Below, in pieces: positions 1-13,639 of a stretch of DNA of 64,000 nucleotides. The position numbers and the translations under genes were made by a program. The notes beneath the pieces are model-generated. The model worked only from the letters and a program-made list of their open reading frames with translations, searched no databases and had not been told where the DNA came from. Position 1 is the first letter of the stretch, and each line of letters opens with the position of its first letter. This DNA is from Cunninghamia lanceolata (Eukaryota; Streptophyta; Pinopsida; Cupressales; Cupressaceae), in the NCBI GenBank assembly GCA_027924645.1, contig BSBN01000845.1, positions 1,054,001-1,118,000 of the forward strand. The letters run 5' to 3'.

Positions 1-937
1 TGAAAGCTGTTGCAGAGGAATTTGTTGGTTTTTAGGTTGTCTCAGGATGATTATGGAATATTCTAGATGGTGTTCAAGCTTGGTGTATAGTTTGCAAGTA
101 GTATTTGGCTTTGAGGGAGCATGTACTTAAAAGTTTATTGTGTTAACACAGGTTTGGCTAACCTTGGGTGTTTACACTAATTGCAGAGTTTCTTCAATGA
201 TTGTGGAAGTGTGGTGTAACATGTATGAATGGATTTAGGTCCAAGCTAAGGTGTGTTGTGGTCTACCTTCATTCCTCTCCACCAAGGGAATGTTTTGGTG
301 CCGACGTAATTTGAATTTGCATGATTAAAGTGCTTTACTAACCTTGGAGAATGTTTTTAAGATTGAAGATGGTATAAATAAGTGTTGAAGGATGGTAAGA
401 TGAGACAGTATGGTGTGGGTGATGCAAATTACAAAGTTATAGAGTGTGAATTTGTGCAGTGTAGTGCGAGCTTTCATGTGTTAGACTATTAGACATAGTG
501 AGTAGAAGGTGTCTACAATTCATCAGTGAGACTATAGAGGTGATGATGGTATTGTGGTGAACTTCTCTGTAACATTGAGATAGTTTTCTCTTTGTAGCAA
601 TCTTCTCTATCTTCTTCTCTATTCTGGCAATGAGTCTTTGGTAGTGAGCCTTTCTTTCTTTTGCAGTGAGCCCTTTGGCAGTGAGCCTATTGTTTTTCAG
701 TGTTGTTACTACTTTATATTATGAGCTAATCATCACTATGGTTTTCCACATAAATGTGGTGTTCTCTTATGTTTGATGTTGATTTGATTCAGTTTATGTT
801 ACTTGCTTTCATGCTTAATCATCATAATAGTTTAAGGGATTAATTGAATGAATGTGGATTTGAATGTGTGTGTGGGTTCTAAAGTTTTAAGCTACAACTG
901 ATTCACCTCCCCTCTCAGTTGTCTTGTGCATTCACCA
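1..937 (+). mobile_element. 3' part of a Sirevirus-like (Ty1/copia) LTR
   Basis: The stretch ends in a C-rich motif (positions about 902-918) and CA at 936-937, as the plus-strand LTR at 54405-55932 does. Shared landmarks in the same order are repeated GCAGTGAGCC-type words (about 626-690), a CAGTGTTGTTACTAC word, a 'TTTCCAC' word and the pyrimidine-rich tail. No primer-binding site follows, so it is a 3' LTR or solo LTR whose left part lies outside the window. The family call is inference from these shared words and the Sirevirus-type elements at the other end of the window. Confidence 0.55.
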
Positions 938-2105
938 AAAATCACCACCACAAACTTTTGTAACAAAATCAGAAATATCTGCATACAAACTAGACCAAAC
1001 TATTGAATACCATACTGTATTTTCTTCCTTATATAGTCAAACCTTATCAATAGAAAAAAGTGCCCATACTGAAAAGATATAGTTTCCAATTCCTAGGATG
1101 GATCATGAACATAAACACCATAGTAACACACAACATCAATACCACACAAAACTCCTGTATGACATTTGTATATTGAAGTAACATAACTATGCTCATACTT
1201 TGACTTTCTAATATGCATGATGACTCCTTCAAAGATAAGAGGATACTCAACACAACTCCTTAAATCATAATAGTAGTGGTATTTATGACTTCTTGAAAAA
1301 CTCATATATGTGAGTATAAACACCATACAAGGTTGATGCAACATAGAGAAAACTCCATCATGAAAATATACCTTAACTAATTTTGAGAAATTGCATACCT
1401 TGATTTCAATCCATGATTCATCTAGAAGTTGAATCTTTACACAATTAGAAATGATGAAGCCTCCATGCATCACTACATTCCATGTTAGAATCTCATCTTC
1501 AACCACATTAGTACACTCTTTATCAGGTGGTCTAACAAGAAAATTGCCAACAAGAAGCTTGCTGCACTTGTCCAGATTATTCTACACCTTGTCATGTGAA
1601 CATATAAGCCATCTATGATGAAAACCTCTTTCCCTAAGTTTATATCCTTGTTTCTCTTTCTAAGTGTCATCTATATGCTGCAATCTTCTATCTAGTAACA
1701 ATCCTAGGAACATATTTATGAGCACCATTTTTCGCTGATTTGGAAGCAATTGAGTAACATAGAATAGGTAATGTTGCTTACCCAAGAACAAAATAGCTTG
1801 CATGCTTTCCTTCATTACACAACTTTCTGTCCAAGGAACTTGTCCTTTATGAGTAGTCCCTTAAACTGTGAACTCTTCTCTAATATCATGGAGTATTCCA
1901 AGCATCATACTTTTGTTTTCAATTGTAGAATTAAGTTCCAAGGAGCAATTCATGAGTTGCAAACATTGGACTCCTACAACTTCATTAGAACTTACAAAAT
2001 AACCTTGATGATTCTTCATGAATTTCCTTTCCATTCCCATGCAAGAGATGAAGAATTCAAAAATGACATCAAATCCTCTATCCTCTTTTCCTTTCATAAA
2101 CTCAC
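938..2105. other. Decayed internal sequence, no gene supported
   Basis: AT-rich DNA with short open frames on both strands that overlap one another and lack recognisable motifs. It lies downstream (in minus-strand sense) of the gag remnant at 2106-3293, so it may be the rest of that truncated retroelement. No protease, reverse transcriptase or integrase motif was found. Confidence 0.4.
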
Positions 2106-3293
2106 TTAGACCCAAATGCAAAAACAATCTTGAATTTGAATCAATGAATCTACATGCCCTATTTTGCAAATTGTATCTCTTACTGTATTCTCCTTTTTAG
2201 CATGCTTCCTTTGGTGACAAGAAGTTTGTATTGGCATAGAAAGAGGTAAGAAATCTGAAAATTGAGAATCTTTTTCGTACCTTGGGCTACCATCAAGTAA
2301 TTCATCTTCTTTTGTAGAACTAAAAGTTGTGGATACACCATCATGCTTCCACTGTGCTACTTTGATATAGCTAGAAGTTGAGGATTTTGAACCAAAAAAC
2401 ACCTTTGCCTCTATGACATTGAACCCATCAAAAATTTCAGCTTGTATTTGCTTCTCAATATCTTTTTTTTGTGACTCTTTGGATAAAGCACTAGGATCCC
2501 ACACCATTATGTATGAGAAATTTTGATTTATTTCATCCTCCATATGATACTTTTCATGATTAAAAGGAAATTGTACTGATAAATTATCAAGCATCAAACA
2601 TTTTCTAGTATTATTACTTTCATGCCATAAGCTATACTCATGAAGATAATCAAACTGCATACCACTGGTTTCTGATCCAAAAATTTCAGCAAGCTGAAAT
2701 CCAACATTAGTGTCTGGTGAAGAGCTTTCTTCCTATGCATGCCTCTCAATATGGTCACCCTGAAACTCAAAAAATTCAAGTTTACCAATATCCTGCAAAT
2801 CTCCTTTATATGGCATCAATTCAATCTTTTAAAGATCTATTGGAGATTTTTGAGCAAGAATAACTCCCTCATTTTTGCATTTAGCAAGTGATACTTCCTT
2901 CTTGACTTCATCAATATTCTCCTCCTGTAAATCTGATTTTTCTTTTTGTTGCACCATCACCATCTCTTCCATATATTGAATTTTTGACTTAGGTGTTTCT
3001 ACCACTATCTCTGGTTCTCTACCCTCCTTCAACTTTTCTTCTTCCCTTCTAAACCTAATGTAGTACCTGTCAAATGTTTATGTGGCTATGACATCTTCAG
3101 GTTCTCCTACGTATTTGTCAAAATTTTCAATGATTTCCTCTTCCACAGGTATATATATTCCTAGCAATATCAAATATTCTTAAACTGATAGAAGGTCCTT
3201 ATAACCTTTATATTCTTCATACCATTTAGAAAGTTCTCTTATATCATCATTTTGTCACATGCTCTTAAACAGTGATTCCAAGAAACTTCCCAT
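2106..3293 (-). pseudogene. Decayed gag-like ORF of an LTR retroelement
   Basis: One reading frame runs 396 codons from an ATG at 3293, about 45 bases inside the primer site, to 2106, broken by five stops (two TAA near 3180 and 3083, others near 3255, 2829 and 2735). The readable parts are acidic and lysine-rich, with a segment resembling R-Y-Y-I-R-F-R-R-E-E-E about 80 codons in. The position just after primer site and LTR fits gag, but I see no zinc knuckle. The group (gypsy or other) is not settled by what is visible. Confidence 0.5.
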
Positions 3294-3339
3294 TATTCAC
3301 ATGGACACTTCAATACCCTAGAGGCTAGAAAAATCTTTT

Positions 3340-3350
3340 CTCTAATACCA
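3340..3350 (-). promoter_or_regulatory. Degenerate tRNA-iMet primer-binding site
   Basis: On the minus strand this reads TGGTATTAGAG, one base off the usual plant TGGTATCAGAG complement of initiator methionine tRNA. It sits one base inside the LTR edge at 3352, which fixes the minus orientation of the element. Confidence 0.65.
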
Positions 3351-3351
3351 C

Positions 3352-4732
3352 TGTGATGTCCTCTAATTGATTTTAATAATCTATTTCAGATCTGAAAATA
3401 AATTTGTAAAACATTTCAACAAAACACTAATTTTCACCGAAACTATCTAGCTAGTCTCACACTGTAAACACAACAAATTAGCTGAAACTCCACAAAATGC
3501 TTTTATTTTAGTTTTTTGATGGAAAATACATGCAATTAGGTATGATATGCTGATTTACAACATCAGCACACAATATGATCTTGCACAGCAAAATTTATGC
3601 AAAACCCACAAAACTATCAACACTCATTGTCACCAAATGTCACTGTAAGCCCCATATATTGACATAGTTGAATTTTCCAAAAGGAAATGCATGAAATCTG
3701 ATATGAAAAAACAAAATAAGAGCAGAAAACACCTACATCAACTTTGCAGCAGCTACACAATACAATTCTCACAAAAAAGCTGAAATGCACACTGTGTCTT
3801 CAACCCACAAACCAAACATTACTGAAATCACACCAATATTACATAGAAATGTATTGCATGATCATGGGCATATAGAGAGGAGTGATAAAATACCAGAAAC
3901 CATAAACTCAATAGACAATATCACTACACCAAACTATCCAAACCTTTAACATGAACTACTTGAAACAAGATAATTTCTGCACATCACCGAATAACTAGAA
4001 AGCCCAAAATGACCCTCCAAACCCCTGCAACAACTCCCACTGGTAATGGGAACTTGGGAAGGTTGTAGAGAAACTTGATTCATAGTAATATACAACACAA
4101 AATGGATAGCACCAAAAGCACACCTAACTTCTACAAACAATCTTCTAAAACCTGCATACAACACACCAACAAACATTGCACACTATCCTACTGAAATCTC
4201 TAATCTTTTGCGTAATGGTAGCCTCTGAATGAAGCTACTTTTGTTACTCAAGACCTGCCATGCTCAAATCACTTGGAGCTCATGGGCATCCTATTCACAA
4301 GTATCCAAAACTGAAAATCACACAAGCACGCAACTCTATGAGGAAAAAAACAAGATTTTTGGCAATAATTATTCAAAATGAAAGCCTTTGTTATTTTAAT
4401 ATGTCATTGCAAGTTGGGCACCAAAATCCCAATGCTAGGCTTTCTGGAAAATCATTATTAATTCCCAAATTAATCTTTGCTAAAAAACTCTACAACTCCA
4501 AGTTGTCCGTTACAAACAAAATAGCCATAAATGGTCAGATTCTTGTGATTGCTTTTTTGCTCCACTAAATCCCAATGCCTTATTTCATGCATCCACTTAT
4601 TTATTATTATTTATTTAATATTTATTTTCTAGGATTTGGAAATTGCTCCTAACAATATAATATTAAATAAATATTATTTCCCAATGTAATCTTGTGATCT
4701 TAACCTCCTATTTTTGGAAAGGGGACATGACA
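3352..4732 (-). mobile_element. 5' LTR of the decayed minus-strand element
   Basis: The segment begins TGTGATGTCC and ends GGGGACATGACA, so it has TG...CA ends with matching inverted tips, and it abuts a primer-binding site on its left. No second copy was found in the window, so the element has lost its 3' LTR. Its outermost 24 bases were copied in a later flank duplication (see 4709-5300). Confidence 0.6.
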
Positions 4733-5300
4733 GTCAACTATTATTAATTTTGGAAACCAAGGGGGGTATGAAATCACTGGATTTATGGAAGGAAGAGTTC
4801 TAATCATTACCCCATCTTTGGTCACATCAATAACTCTGGGAGATAAAATAAGTCCCATTTTATGTTATGCCAGATTAGATAACTTGGTAAAATTGGAATC
4901 CAAATTTGAAACTATTGTGAAAGGATCTAAGATATTGTTAGATATGAGGTATCATGCCCATATGAATAAAGTGACTAAGATCTTGAACACATTAGGACTT
5001 ACTAAAAATAGAAACTACTATTTTTGGAAAGGGGACATGATAGTCAACTATTATTAATTTTGGAAACCAAGGGGGGTATGAAATCACTGGATTTATGGAA
5101 GGAAGAGTTCTAATCATTACCCCATCTTTGGTCACATCAGTAACTCTAGGAGATAAAATAAGTCCCATTTTATGTTATGCCAAATTAGATAACTTGGTAA
5201 AATTGGAATCCAAACTTGAAACTATTGTGAAAGGATCTAAGATATTGTTAGATATGAGGTATCATGCCCATATGAATAAAGTGACTAAGATCTTGAACAC
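4709..5300. repeat. 282-bp tandem direct duplication, offset 310 bp
   Basis: Positions 4709-4990 recur at 5019-5300 with only a few substitutions, separated by 28 bases. The repeat contains the last 24 bases of the LTR at 3352-4732, so the duplication followed the LTR insertion. Both copies hold the same open frame of about 70 codons (starting MEGRVLIITP) that differs at three residues between copies. I do not recognise it. Confidence 0.85.
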
Positions 5301-6546
5301 CCCTAGCCATTTGATGAAGTTTTCAAGGATTTGGTACTCAAGTATTCTGTGAGCATTATGTCAAGTGACATTTTGGCATATGAGGGACACATTAAGATGT
5401 GTCATATTTATCTTCTCTTCCTTTGTAAGATTGACAATATAGTCTAGCAAATGGATAATATGGTTTGAATTCTGATAAGATAGATTAGAGCATAATTAAT
5501 GAATTAATCATCAATAGTCTTAGCTATAAAGGGATGAATAAAGTTGGATTTGATGGTTAGTTTTGTTGTTAACCATATTTGGTAATTTTCGGTTAGAATT
5601 TAGTCCTTATTGTTGGAGAATTCCATTAAGATGGAAAAATAGTTAGGTTATTACAAGTATCTGGAAGGAGCAATTAACTACAAAATGAAAAACAAAAAAT
5701 CCCACTACTGAAGGAAATGTGAAGTTCTTGTAAGATAATGACCAGCTACCTAATATAGATGCCTGGGTAGAATTTATCTCTTTCACGTTGAAAAAGAGAT
5801 GCGAGAACTTTATGTATAGAAGGAATCTCCAAAAAGAGGGTGACGCTTCCTCTATTTGGGATACCTAGGAGGTTGAGAATAGTGTCCTTGGACATCATTC
5901 TTCTATCATTGTAGCTTAAGTCTCATCATGCATAGCTCACACAACACCTATCATTTGGATCGTATCTTGGGCATCTTTAGTAGTAGGATAGATGCTCATG
6001 CATCTATATTATAGATTGTGGGTGGTGGCCTCTCCCCATCCAGTCAATTCTCCTTCCTTTAGGCCCACCACACATATTCATCAAATCACACATTCATTAA
6101 TCTCTATGTTGGGGACAACGAGAGGAAATAGTTCCCCCGTTAGCTGGAAAACCCACCTTGGTATGTTGTTGAAAGGTATATCACCTTCTAGCCGCTCACT
6201 TCAACAACCTGAGGGATGATAAGCAATGCTCAAAGTAAATCCATGTGTAAAAGGTTGTTATGAACTACAAAAAGGTTGTTGGCAAAATTTGTAATGTGAC
6301 ATGTGTCACTCATCTAAGAAGGCTTTGTTGGTAACCTTTTCTATAAAGGGTGAATCATTGTATTGTAAAAAGGGAGGATTGATACGAGGGAAAAACTCTA
6401 TACTAAGTGTCTTTTAATAGAAATAACAATGTTTGTGTTGTGAAACTATGTACTCTGTAACAACTATTTTTAGAATGAAATATTTTATTTAGAGGCCACT
6501 TGTAAAAGTTGTATGTAACATTGGGTTATTATTTGTATTATTTAGT
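5301..6546. other. No gene recognised
   Basis: AT-rich sequence with short broken frames. A frame at about 5730-5870 reads like a protein remnant (PNIDAWVEFISF...) but matches no family I know. It may be a decayed gag region. Confidence 0.35.
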
Positions 6547-7071
6547 TGTTGGGAAAATGTAGTACCAATATTAAATAAGTGGGTCAATGGTTTTGTGTAT
6601 CCATGGTTTTGGAACACATGGTTTTATGCAATACCACAAGGTGTATTTGTGTGAGCTTTCTCTATAAAAGCAAGCACATGGTCATTAGTTGGGTGGGTTG
6701 GCTATTTCATTGTAGGTGGATTGGAGGTTTTGTGAGAGGATGACATTGTATTGAGCTCTCTCTTGTAAGTCCATATTGTGAAGCATGGTAGGTGATGTGT
6801 GGATTCATGCTTGGACACATGGAGGATGCATTGGAGGTGCTTAATGTTTTAGAGGTGTTCATGGAGACTCATGAGATGCATTATAATTTGGTACTGCTGA
6901 ATAATACATATGAGTGTGGATGCTTTTGGAGGCTAGATTTTTCCCTCTTGAGGGGTTTCCTAGAGTATATCTTGTGTTATCTTGTGTTTACCATTTGATC
7001 TTTGCATTATGGTTATTTTCTGCATCTTATTCTATTATTAGGTTATGTGGAACTAGTTGTATTGACCTACA
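6547..7071 (+). mobile_element. Possible LTR of a Ty3/gypsy element
   Basis: The segment begins TGTTGGG and ends CTACA, carries a TATA-like CTATAAAAG near 6660, and directly abuts an integrase remnant. No matching partner LTR or target duplication was found, so the limits are tentative. Confidence 0.3.
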
Positions 7072-7074
7072 AAT

Positions 7075-7705
7075 TCCTAATGAATCCCCATTTTAGATTG
7101 TATATGGGGAGTAGTCCAAGGAATGCTTCTGAGTTGAGAAAGATAGACAGAGGAGAGAAGAGTAGTGTTGAGGCCGAAGAATTTGCAGAACACCTGAAGA
7201 GCTTGCATGAAGAGGTACGACATCATATTAATAAAATGAATTCTTAGTACAAGGTTGAGGTAGATCAGAAGAAAAAGTTTAAGGAATTCAAGGTTGGTGA
7301 TGAAGTCATGGTTCACCTAAGGAGAGAAAGGTTCCCAATGGGAACATATAATAAGTTAAAAATGAAGAAATTTGGACCATGTAAGATCCTAAAGAAGCAT
7401 TACTCATGAAATGCATATGAGGTAGAGTTGCCGAGTGGAATCAACATTTCCCTTGAGTTCAACAATGCTAATTTGACAGAGTATCATGAAGGTGGCACAA
7501 AGGATGGACCAATAGAAGAACGGTGGATTATTTTGACATCTATTTCAAAGGAGGAGATAGAAAAAATCTTGGATAACTGTTTGGGAAGAAGTACGTAGAA
7601 TAGACAATATGAAGAATATCTGGTGAAGTGGAAAGGAAGGCCTATCGAAGATTCTTCCTAGTTGTCTAAGGTAGAGGTTGACCGTTTGGGTTTTCCTTGA
7701 ACCCC
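7075..7705 (+). pseudogene. Ty3/gypsy integrase C-terminus with chromodomain
   Basis: Reading through several stops and a frameshift gives the C-terminal end of a chromovirus polyprotein. Visible in order are a SPRNASELRK segment, a [20 protein letters not shown] GPY/F-domain lead-in with [17 protein letters not shown], and a chromodomain with the typical EEYLVKWKGRPIEDSSW stretch (about 7615-7665). In chromoviruses this C-terminal chromodomain directs integration. Stops at about 7245 and 7410 and the absence of upstream pol show a dead fragment. Confidence 0.85.
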
Positions 7706-10469
7706 TGAGATGTGACAAGGTCATTTCTCAAATTACCTTGGGTGTCTGATGCAGGAGCATCCAGTGGTGTAAGGGCAATCTTGCATCACCCAAAAATGAT
7801 GATTTGTTTTTTGTTCTTTTCAATTTTTGTGTTTTCAGATACCCATTTGCTTGAATAATGATTCAGAACCTTCAAAGTTTCCAAAAGGGATAAGAATACC
7901 AAAACTTACTATTTTTAGTAACCCTATATTAGAGAAGTGGTTGAGCCCAAAAATTTCCCCAAAGCTTCAAAACAATCAAATAAGCATTCTTGGTAAATTT
8001 TAGCTCAAGATCATGCCAAGATTTCAAGATATTAAAGTTTCAATTTTGTGAGGTCCCCAGAATAGTTTTGAAATCAGATTTGAGGTACTTAGAGGTCCCT
8101 AAACACTCTAAAAGTTGGTTAAAATCTGTTTACATATTTTTGGCATTGTAGTTTACTTCATGAGCTTTCCAATGCTTCATACAGTTTGTCAATCGGACAC
8201 CCAGATCAAAAGTTATGGTTCCCAAAAGTTGTGCTACCAGTTTTTACAATTTGAAAATTCTTTCTTGGGTAGGAAAAAGGATAGTTGGGTTCATTTTGGC
8301 ACCCAAATGGGAGTTACACATTTCAAAGCAAACTCACATTGGGGAAAATACACTAACTGGTTTTGATATGTATTTAAAGCCTATTTGGGGATAGTTTCAG
8401 AGGCACTGGTCAGGGGGGAAGTTATTGGAAGTCATGTTCATGCGAATAAGGAGGTCAAGAGATATTAGAAGGCTCTATAAGTCAGATATTTCTATTGTAA
8501 GATAACCCATATTTCTATTTAATAAGCGAACATATGACCCTAGAATTTGTATTTCAAATTTGTAGCCTTTTATGGGCAAGTTAAATGAAGGAATTCTGAA
8601 ACTGTTTGCAGATTGCTTAACTAATCTTTCATGAGATCTTGTTCTTGTCTATTTGAAATCTATAAATTATTGTTGTATGTGTTTTGGGTGGAGTCCACCC
8701 TCATCAGTATAGAATGACGCATGTGTTTCCATGTGGGTTTGTGATTTTGAATTTTATGCTTGATTGTCGTGAGCTCCTATGCATGAAACAAACAAAAGAA
8801 AGAGGGCGTAGATGAAATAAAAAACATGAATGAGATATCAACTTATGAATTCTCACTTAGTAATCTCTATTATTATCTGGTATCTTTTTTATGCATTCCC
8901 TTGTTTTGGTTTTGTAGATCTAGGTGAACTATTGGGTGGATTTTCATTTTTTGGGAACTGTTTGATTTTCTAGGCCATACGAATGACAACACTTAGCATG
9001 GACATCCATGTGATGCACTAGCATCCTAGGCAATATCTTCTTCCATCTGTCTCTAAGTTCCTCTCTTCGTACTCCTTTATGCTCTGTAACTTATTTCTAT
9101 AAACTATTTCCTAGTTTCTTGTAAGTTAGCATTTTCCATTCTAGCTCATATTGACTGTAATGTAGAAGTTAGTAGTAGCTTAATTTTTATATTACATTTT
9201 GGTGAACCAGCTACTTTAACACAAAAACTTCTTCTTTTTCATTTAATTTTTCTTTCAAAAATGAAAAAAAAATCTTTCCTTAATTTTTTTCATTTTGTAT
9301 CCCTAAAGGAGAAAAATGGAGCCTTTGGCTAAATTTGCATACCATGGTCTAAACAACCCTTGTAAATGATGCAAGAAGGATATGTATCACATGGACAAGA
9401 GAAAAATCCAATTGGGCTTTCTTATTTTAATGAAGGCACAAGTCTTCAAATTCCTTGTAAGCTATAATATATAAGTGATCTTTCCAAAAACAAGAAAGCC
9501 TTAACATGAAAAAATAGATTCAATTTAATTTAAATGAAGAAGAGAAAGAAGGATAAGGAAATAAAAGTGATACCATATATAATTTTTAGTTGTGTTAAAT
9601 TACATAATATGATTCAATTTATATTGGATGAAGTACTGCAAGCAATAGAGTGAGATATTGGTTTATCACATGTAAGATAAATGCAAATACTCAATCTAGC
9701 CTAATATTCAAATATCAATATACAATACCTTAGTTATTTCACTAATTTTATTTATGTCTCCAAATACTTTGGTTGAATAGGTTACAAATTTGAATATGGA
9801 CTGAACCATTTGTGCACTTCATAAACTAGGAAAGAAAGTAAATGAGGTATGTAATCTTATCACAACTATTTATAACAAACATCCTCACATAAAAGAATCA
9901 TTGCAGACTTTGGCCACATCAAGAATTCTTCCAATTCTAAAATCAAATATCAATGTATTCTATGACTTACAAAAACACACTTTATTAGTTCAAAAAGTGA
10001 TATTATGGTTGCTTGCTTACTGTGAAAAAATTATCATGCCTATGATGAGAATTACCTCAAATGGTAAGTTTAGAAATGTTTGTTTCTATTTTTTAATAAT
10101 AGATTGCAATCATATATTGATATAAAATTAATAAAAAGAGGTGATATGCATGGGAGAAAGATGGAATGTGAGTGACAAAAGAAGATGATCATTGTTGCAA
10201 GTGATGAGGGAAAGGTCATTTTTGCAAGTCTTCAATAGGGTTTTTTGTCACCCAAATAGATTCATGCCCATGATGTCACACCTTTGGTACCCTTAATAGA
10301 TGGTTTAGGTAATATTCAAGTCTTCAAAGAATGTAGACATATTAATAATCCATTTCATAGTTGTGGTGATTTCTCTAAAAATAGATCTTACTTGGTAACC
10401 CTAACTTTTCCCTATCATTGGTATCTATTGAAGTTTGGTTCTTAAATTGGCTTGAGACTCTTTATCTAA
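7706..10469. other. Likely 3' flank or LTR of the gypsy remnant, then unannotated AT-rich DNA
   Basis: The part just after the chromodomain (about 7745-9210) could be the 3' LTR of the gypsy remnant, but I cannot fix its ends or find a partner copy. From 9210 to 10469 I see only AT-rich sequence with short broken frames. Confidence 0.3.
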
Positions 10470-11190
10470 TAAGTTGGGTTGTGAATCTTCTTCTAATCCT
10501 TCCTTTGTTACAAATTCTGCATCCATTACCCTAGGTGATTCAACAATGGTTTTAGTAGAAGAACCTCTTGAGTTCCATATTCCTAATAACAAAATTGCAA
10601 CAATTTTGAATAGTATTGATAGCAAGTCCCTTGTTTTTAGATGTTTTGGAGAACTCTTTATGAGGACTTTGTTTCCTAGTTAAAATCTGCATGGAGTGAT
10701 TTGATAGCTCCTATTTTTATTTTAGAACATGGTTTCTTTCTTGTGTACTTTCATTGTACTAAAGATTGTGACTTTGTGAGTCAAAGGGGTCCATGGTTCT
10801 ATAATAAAGCTAACTTGTTCATGATTCCTTGGTCTCCATTATTTGATCAAGAAACTATCATTATCTACAAGTTTTTAATTTGGGTTCACATAATCTTCCA
10901 TTGCTCATGAGAGACTTTGGCTTGATTCAAAAATTGATTGATCAGGTGGGTGAATTTGTGAAAATTGATGAGCAAGTTGACCCCACATGTACATATTTGA
11001 GGATTTGTGTTTGGATTGACATATCAAGCCAATCTATTTCTCAATCAGGATTCACTCTCCATAACATATTTGGACCTAATATTTAAATTTTGAAGGATTA
11101 CTGTTTATGTGCTTTTGATGCAATGTGATTGGACACAAAATATCAGGTCGTTAATCTCCTTCTTCCCTGGGTCTTAGATCAATCTATCTA
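10470..11190 (+). pseudogene. LINE ORF1 remnant with DUF4283 domain
   Basis: Three frames joined by frameshifts give a DUF4283-like domain as found in ORF1 of plant L1-type LINEs. It reads GFFLVYFHCTKDCDFV, then GPWFYNKANLFMIPWSPLFD, then a segment ending YLRICVWIDIS, the RNA-binding part that precedes a zinc knuckle in intact copies. The knuckle, endonuclease and reverse transcriptase do not follow. It is on the opposite strand from the LINE at 20-40 kb and is a separate fragment. Confidence 0.7.
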
Positions 11191-11630
11191 AAAAATGGAT
11201 TCAAATAAGTATAGCCTTCCTAATAAAGATTGATAATCATAATATCAAGATTTTTTTGTAATTTTATAACCAATAAAGGATCAAATTTATCTCTAGAATC
11301 TCAGATGCTCTTAACAAGCTATAACAATTCTTAAACCATAAGATCCTCTTGAGGCAATTTTGTTATGATTTTGTAGACATGTCTATTGGGGGCGGTGGAG
11401 AACAATATCCATTTCCCAAAACATGGCACTTATAGAGAAGAATGATGTAGAAAATTCCTCATAGGGAATGACATAGTCATGAAGATGTAGAATTCCTTTA
11501 GAGCCATGAGCACTTAAAAGTTAAATCCATATATGTGTGAGGAGTGAAACTAATAGTAAAAGGTTCCCACCCTCCTGTCTTTTCTAAAGAAAAGTAATTG
11601 CATAACTTGTAATCACTCTACCTTCATTCA

Positions 11631-11814
11631 TGTTAGAAACTTCATAATAAACTTAGGATGTTATTTCTTTGGTAGCTAGATATTTAGGGAGTTTGTTGTT
11701 TAGTTGTATTTGTTTGTTAATTTGTTTTACTTATATGTCCAAAATACCAACACATGTTGGATTTATTTGTATAAATACATAGCCAATGATGAATGAAATA
11801 TGGAAATTCCATCA
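11631..11814 (+). repeat. 5' LTR of the Ty1/copia element
   Basis: It begins TGTTAGAAAC and ends TTCCATCA. It shares with the 3' LTR the words TAGATATTT, AGGGAGTTTGTTGTT and ATAGCCAATGAT. At about 184 bp it is short, as in small copia lineages. Confidence 0.85.
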
Positions 11815-12363
11815 TTGGTATTAGAAAACAAAATTAGCTCTCATAGTCTAGATGGAAGAAATTAAAATTCATTAGTTGTAATAAAAATAGTTGCAAGGAA
11901 GGAGTTTTTTGCCTTGAGTGAACATAAAATTTTCTTAATCAAGGTGTTCATTTACATGCAATAGGTATTTTGTGCATTACAAATCTTCCCAAGTATGACT
12001 TTTATTTTTAAATTTATTTTTAAACAACCATGCTATGAAATTTGTTCTTTGGCTCCTCTTAAGTCACATCTATTTTTTTAATCATCCATTCCTTAAATTC
12101 ACAAAAAATAAAATTTATTTTCCATTGGGGCTCATGTACAACAATATTAAGAAGGGTGCAATTTTGTTTATTTTAATTTAATTATGTTATAAAGATTATA
12201 GTGGTTGTTCTAAAAAAAGAGGAGCCAATTTAATTTGTATTTTATTTTATTAAAATGCATCTTAAGTTTATAGTGTCATCTCAATTTTCTCTCTTTGTGA
12301 AAAGTCTTCTTAGTCAAATTCCAAAAAGTGTGTGTCCTAGTAAGACCATAGGAGTTAGGGACA

Positions 12364-13190
12364 TTTAACAATGGAAGGCACATAAAAATTTCTTATAGAT
12401 AAACAATTATTGAATGGATAAAACTACCCATTATGGAAGGGAAAATGAAGACCATCCTCCAATGTGACAAAGTATGGAAGGTTTTTATAGCCAAAAAGCT
12501 AGACACTCTTAATGTAGTTGAATGAAGAGCTTAGGATAAAAAAGCAATAGAAAGGCATTGATATTGATCACTCTATTTGTGGATGACCTAGTCCAAGCAT
12601 ACATTCACAACACAAGAATATTTTATGAAGCTTGGTCAATCTTGCAATCAATGGATGAGGTAAATAACCAATCTAGAATTTTTTACCTCACTAAGAAAAT
12701 CCATCAATTCAAAATGAGGAGAAAAAGTGGATGAATTCTTGATGTGACTAATTGACATCGGGAATCAACTCTTATAAATACAATAAATAAAAAATGATAA
12801 TATTGTTTCAATCATTCTATGAGCTCTTCCACCATCATACATGCATTTTGTGACATCTTTAAGCATAGACAATAGAGATGCCACTTATGGAGAATTGCTT
12901 GGACTACTTCAACAATAGGAAGCCCAATTATCAGCCATAGAAGATGACAAAGAGAGAGGCCCCTCTTGAAAGAAAAAAAGGAAAGAAAATCAAGATCCAC
13001 TAGTCATCACAAAACTAGTCTCATTAGTAACAACACACAAGGTCTTTTCAAAAAGGGCATATCTCACAACAAAGTTAAAAATACTACATTTGTGGAAAAT
13101 CCTATGATACTAAGGATTGTTGGTATAATGGTTTGTCAAAGAAAAATAAATAAAATAAAAAAAGATTCCAACCTTGAGGTAACATCAAAA
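12364..13190 (+). pseudogene. Ty1/copia gag remnant
   Basis: Frames joined across stops give a UBN2-type gag. It has an N-terminal part about binding a partner strand ('MEGKMKTILQCDKVW'), a middle part with ALPPSYMHFVTSL, and GELLGLLQQ-EAQLSAIEDD, followed by a basic tail. The zinc knuckle is not clear. It lies directly after the 5' LTR and primer site. Confidence 0.65.
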
Positions 13191-13639
13191 TAATGTTGTT
13201 AATGATAAAATTGAATGTGATGAAGATGTGATCTAGCTACATGTTTAATCACACCTAAATACCAAAAAATAAAAACATGTTTTTTATATTGACTTAATTA
13301 TAACCAAACATATAACTAGAACAAAAGAATGGTTCATGAAGTTTAATAAACATAGTGGAATAGTTCACCTTGGAAAGAATTTTTCTCTAAATTCAAAGGT
13401 AAAGGAGTCATTCCTCTTCAATTCTCTAACAAAAAATGTGAAGTACATAAATGTTCTTTTTGTACTTGACATGAAGAATAATTTACTTTCAATGAGTTAA
13501 TTGCTTGACAACAAATTGGAAGTTGATTTTGATAAAACACATGTTAAAAAATATTGTATTATAAAAGATGAGCACACTTCATATAGATTATAGCTCAAGT
13601 GTCTGCACAAAGAGGAATGTTTATTCTTAATATTGTTCC

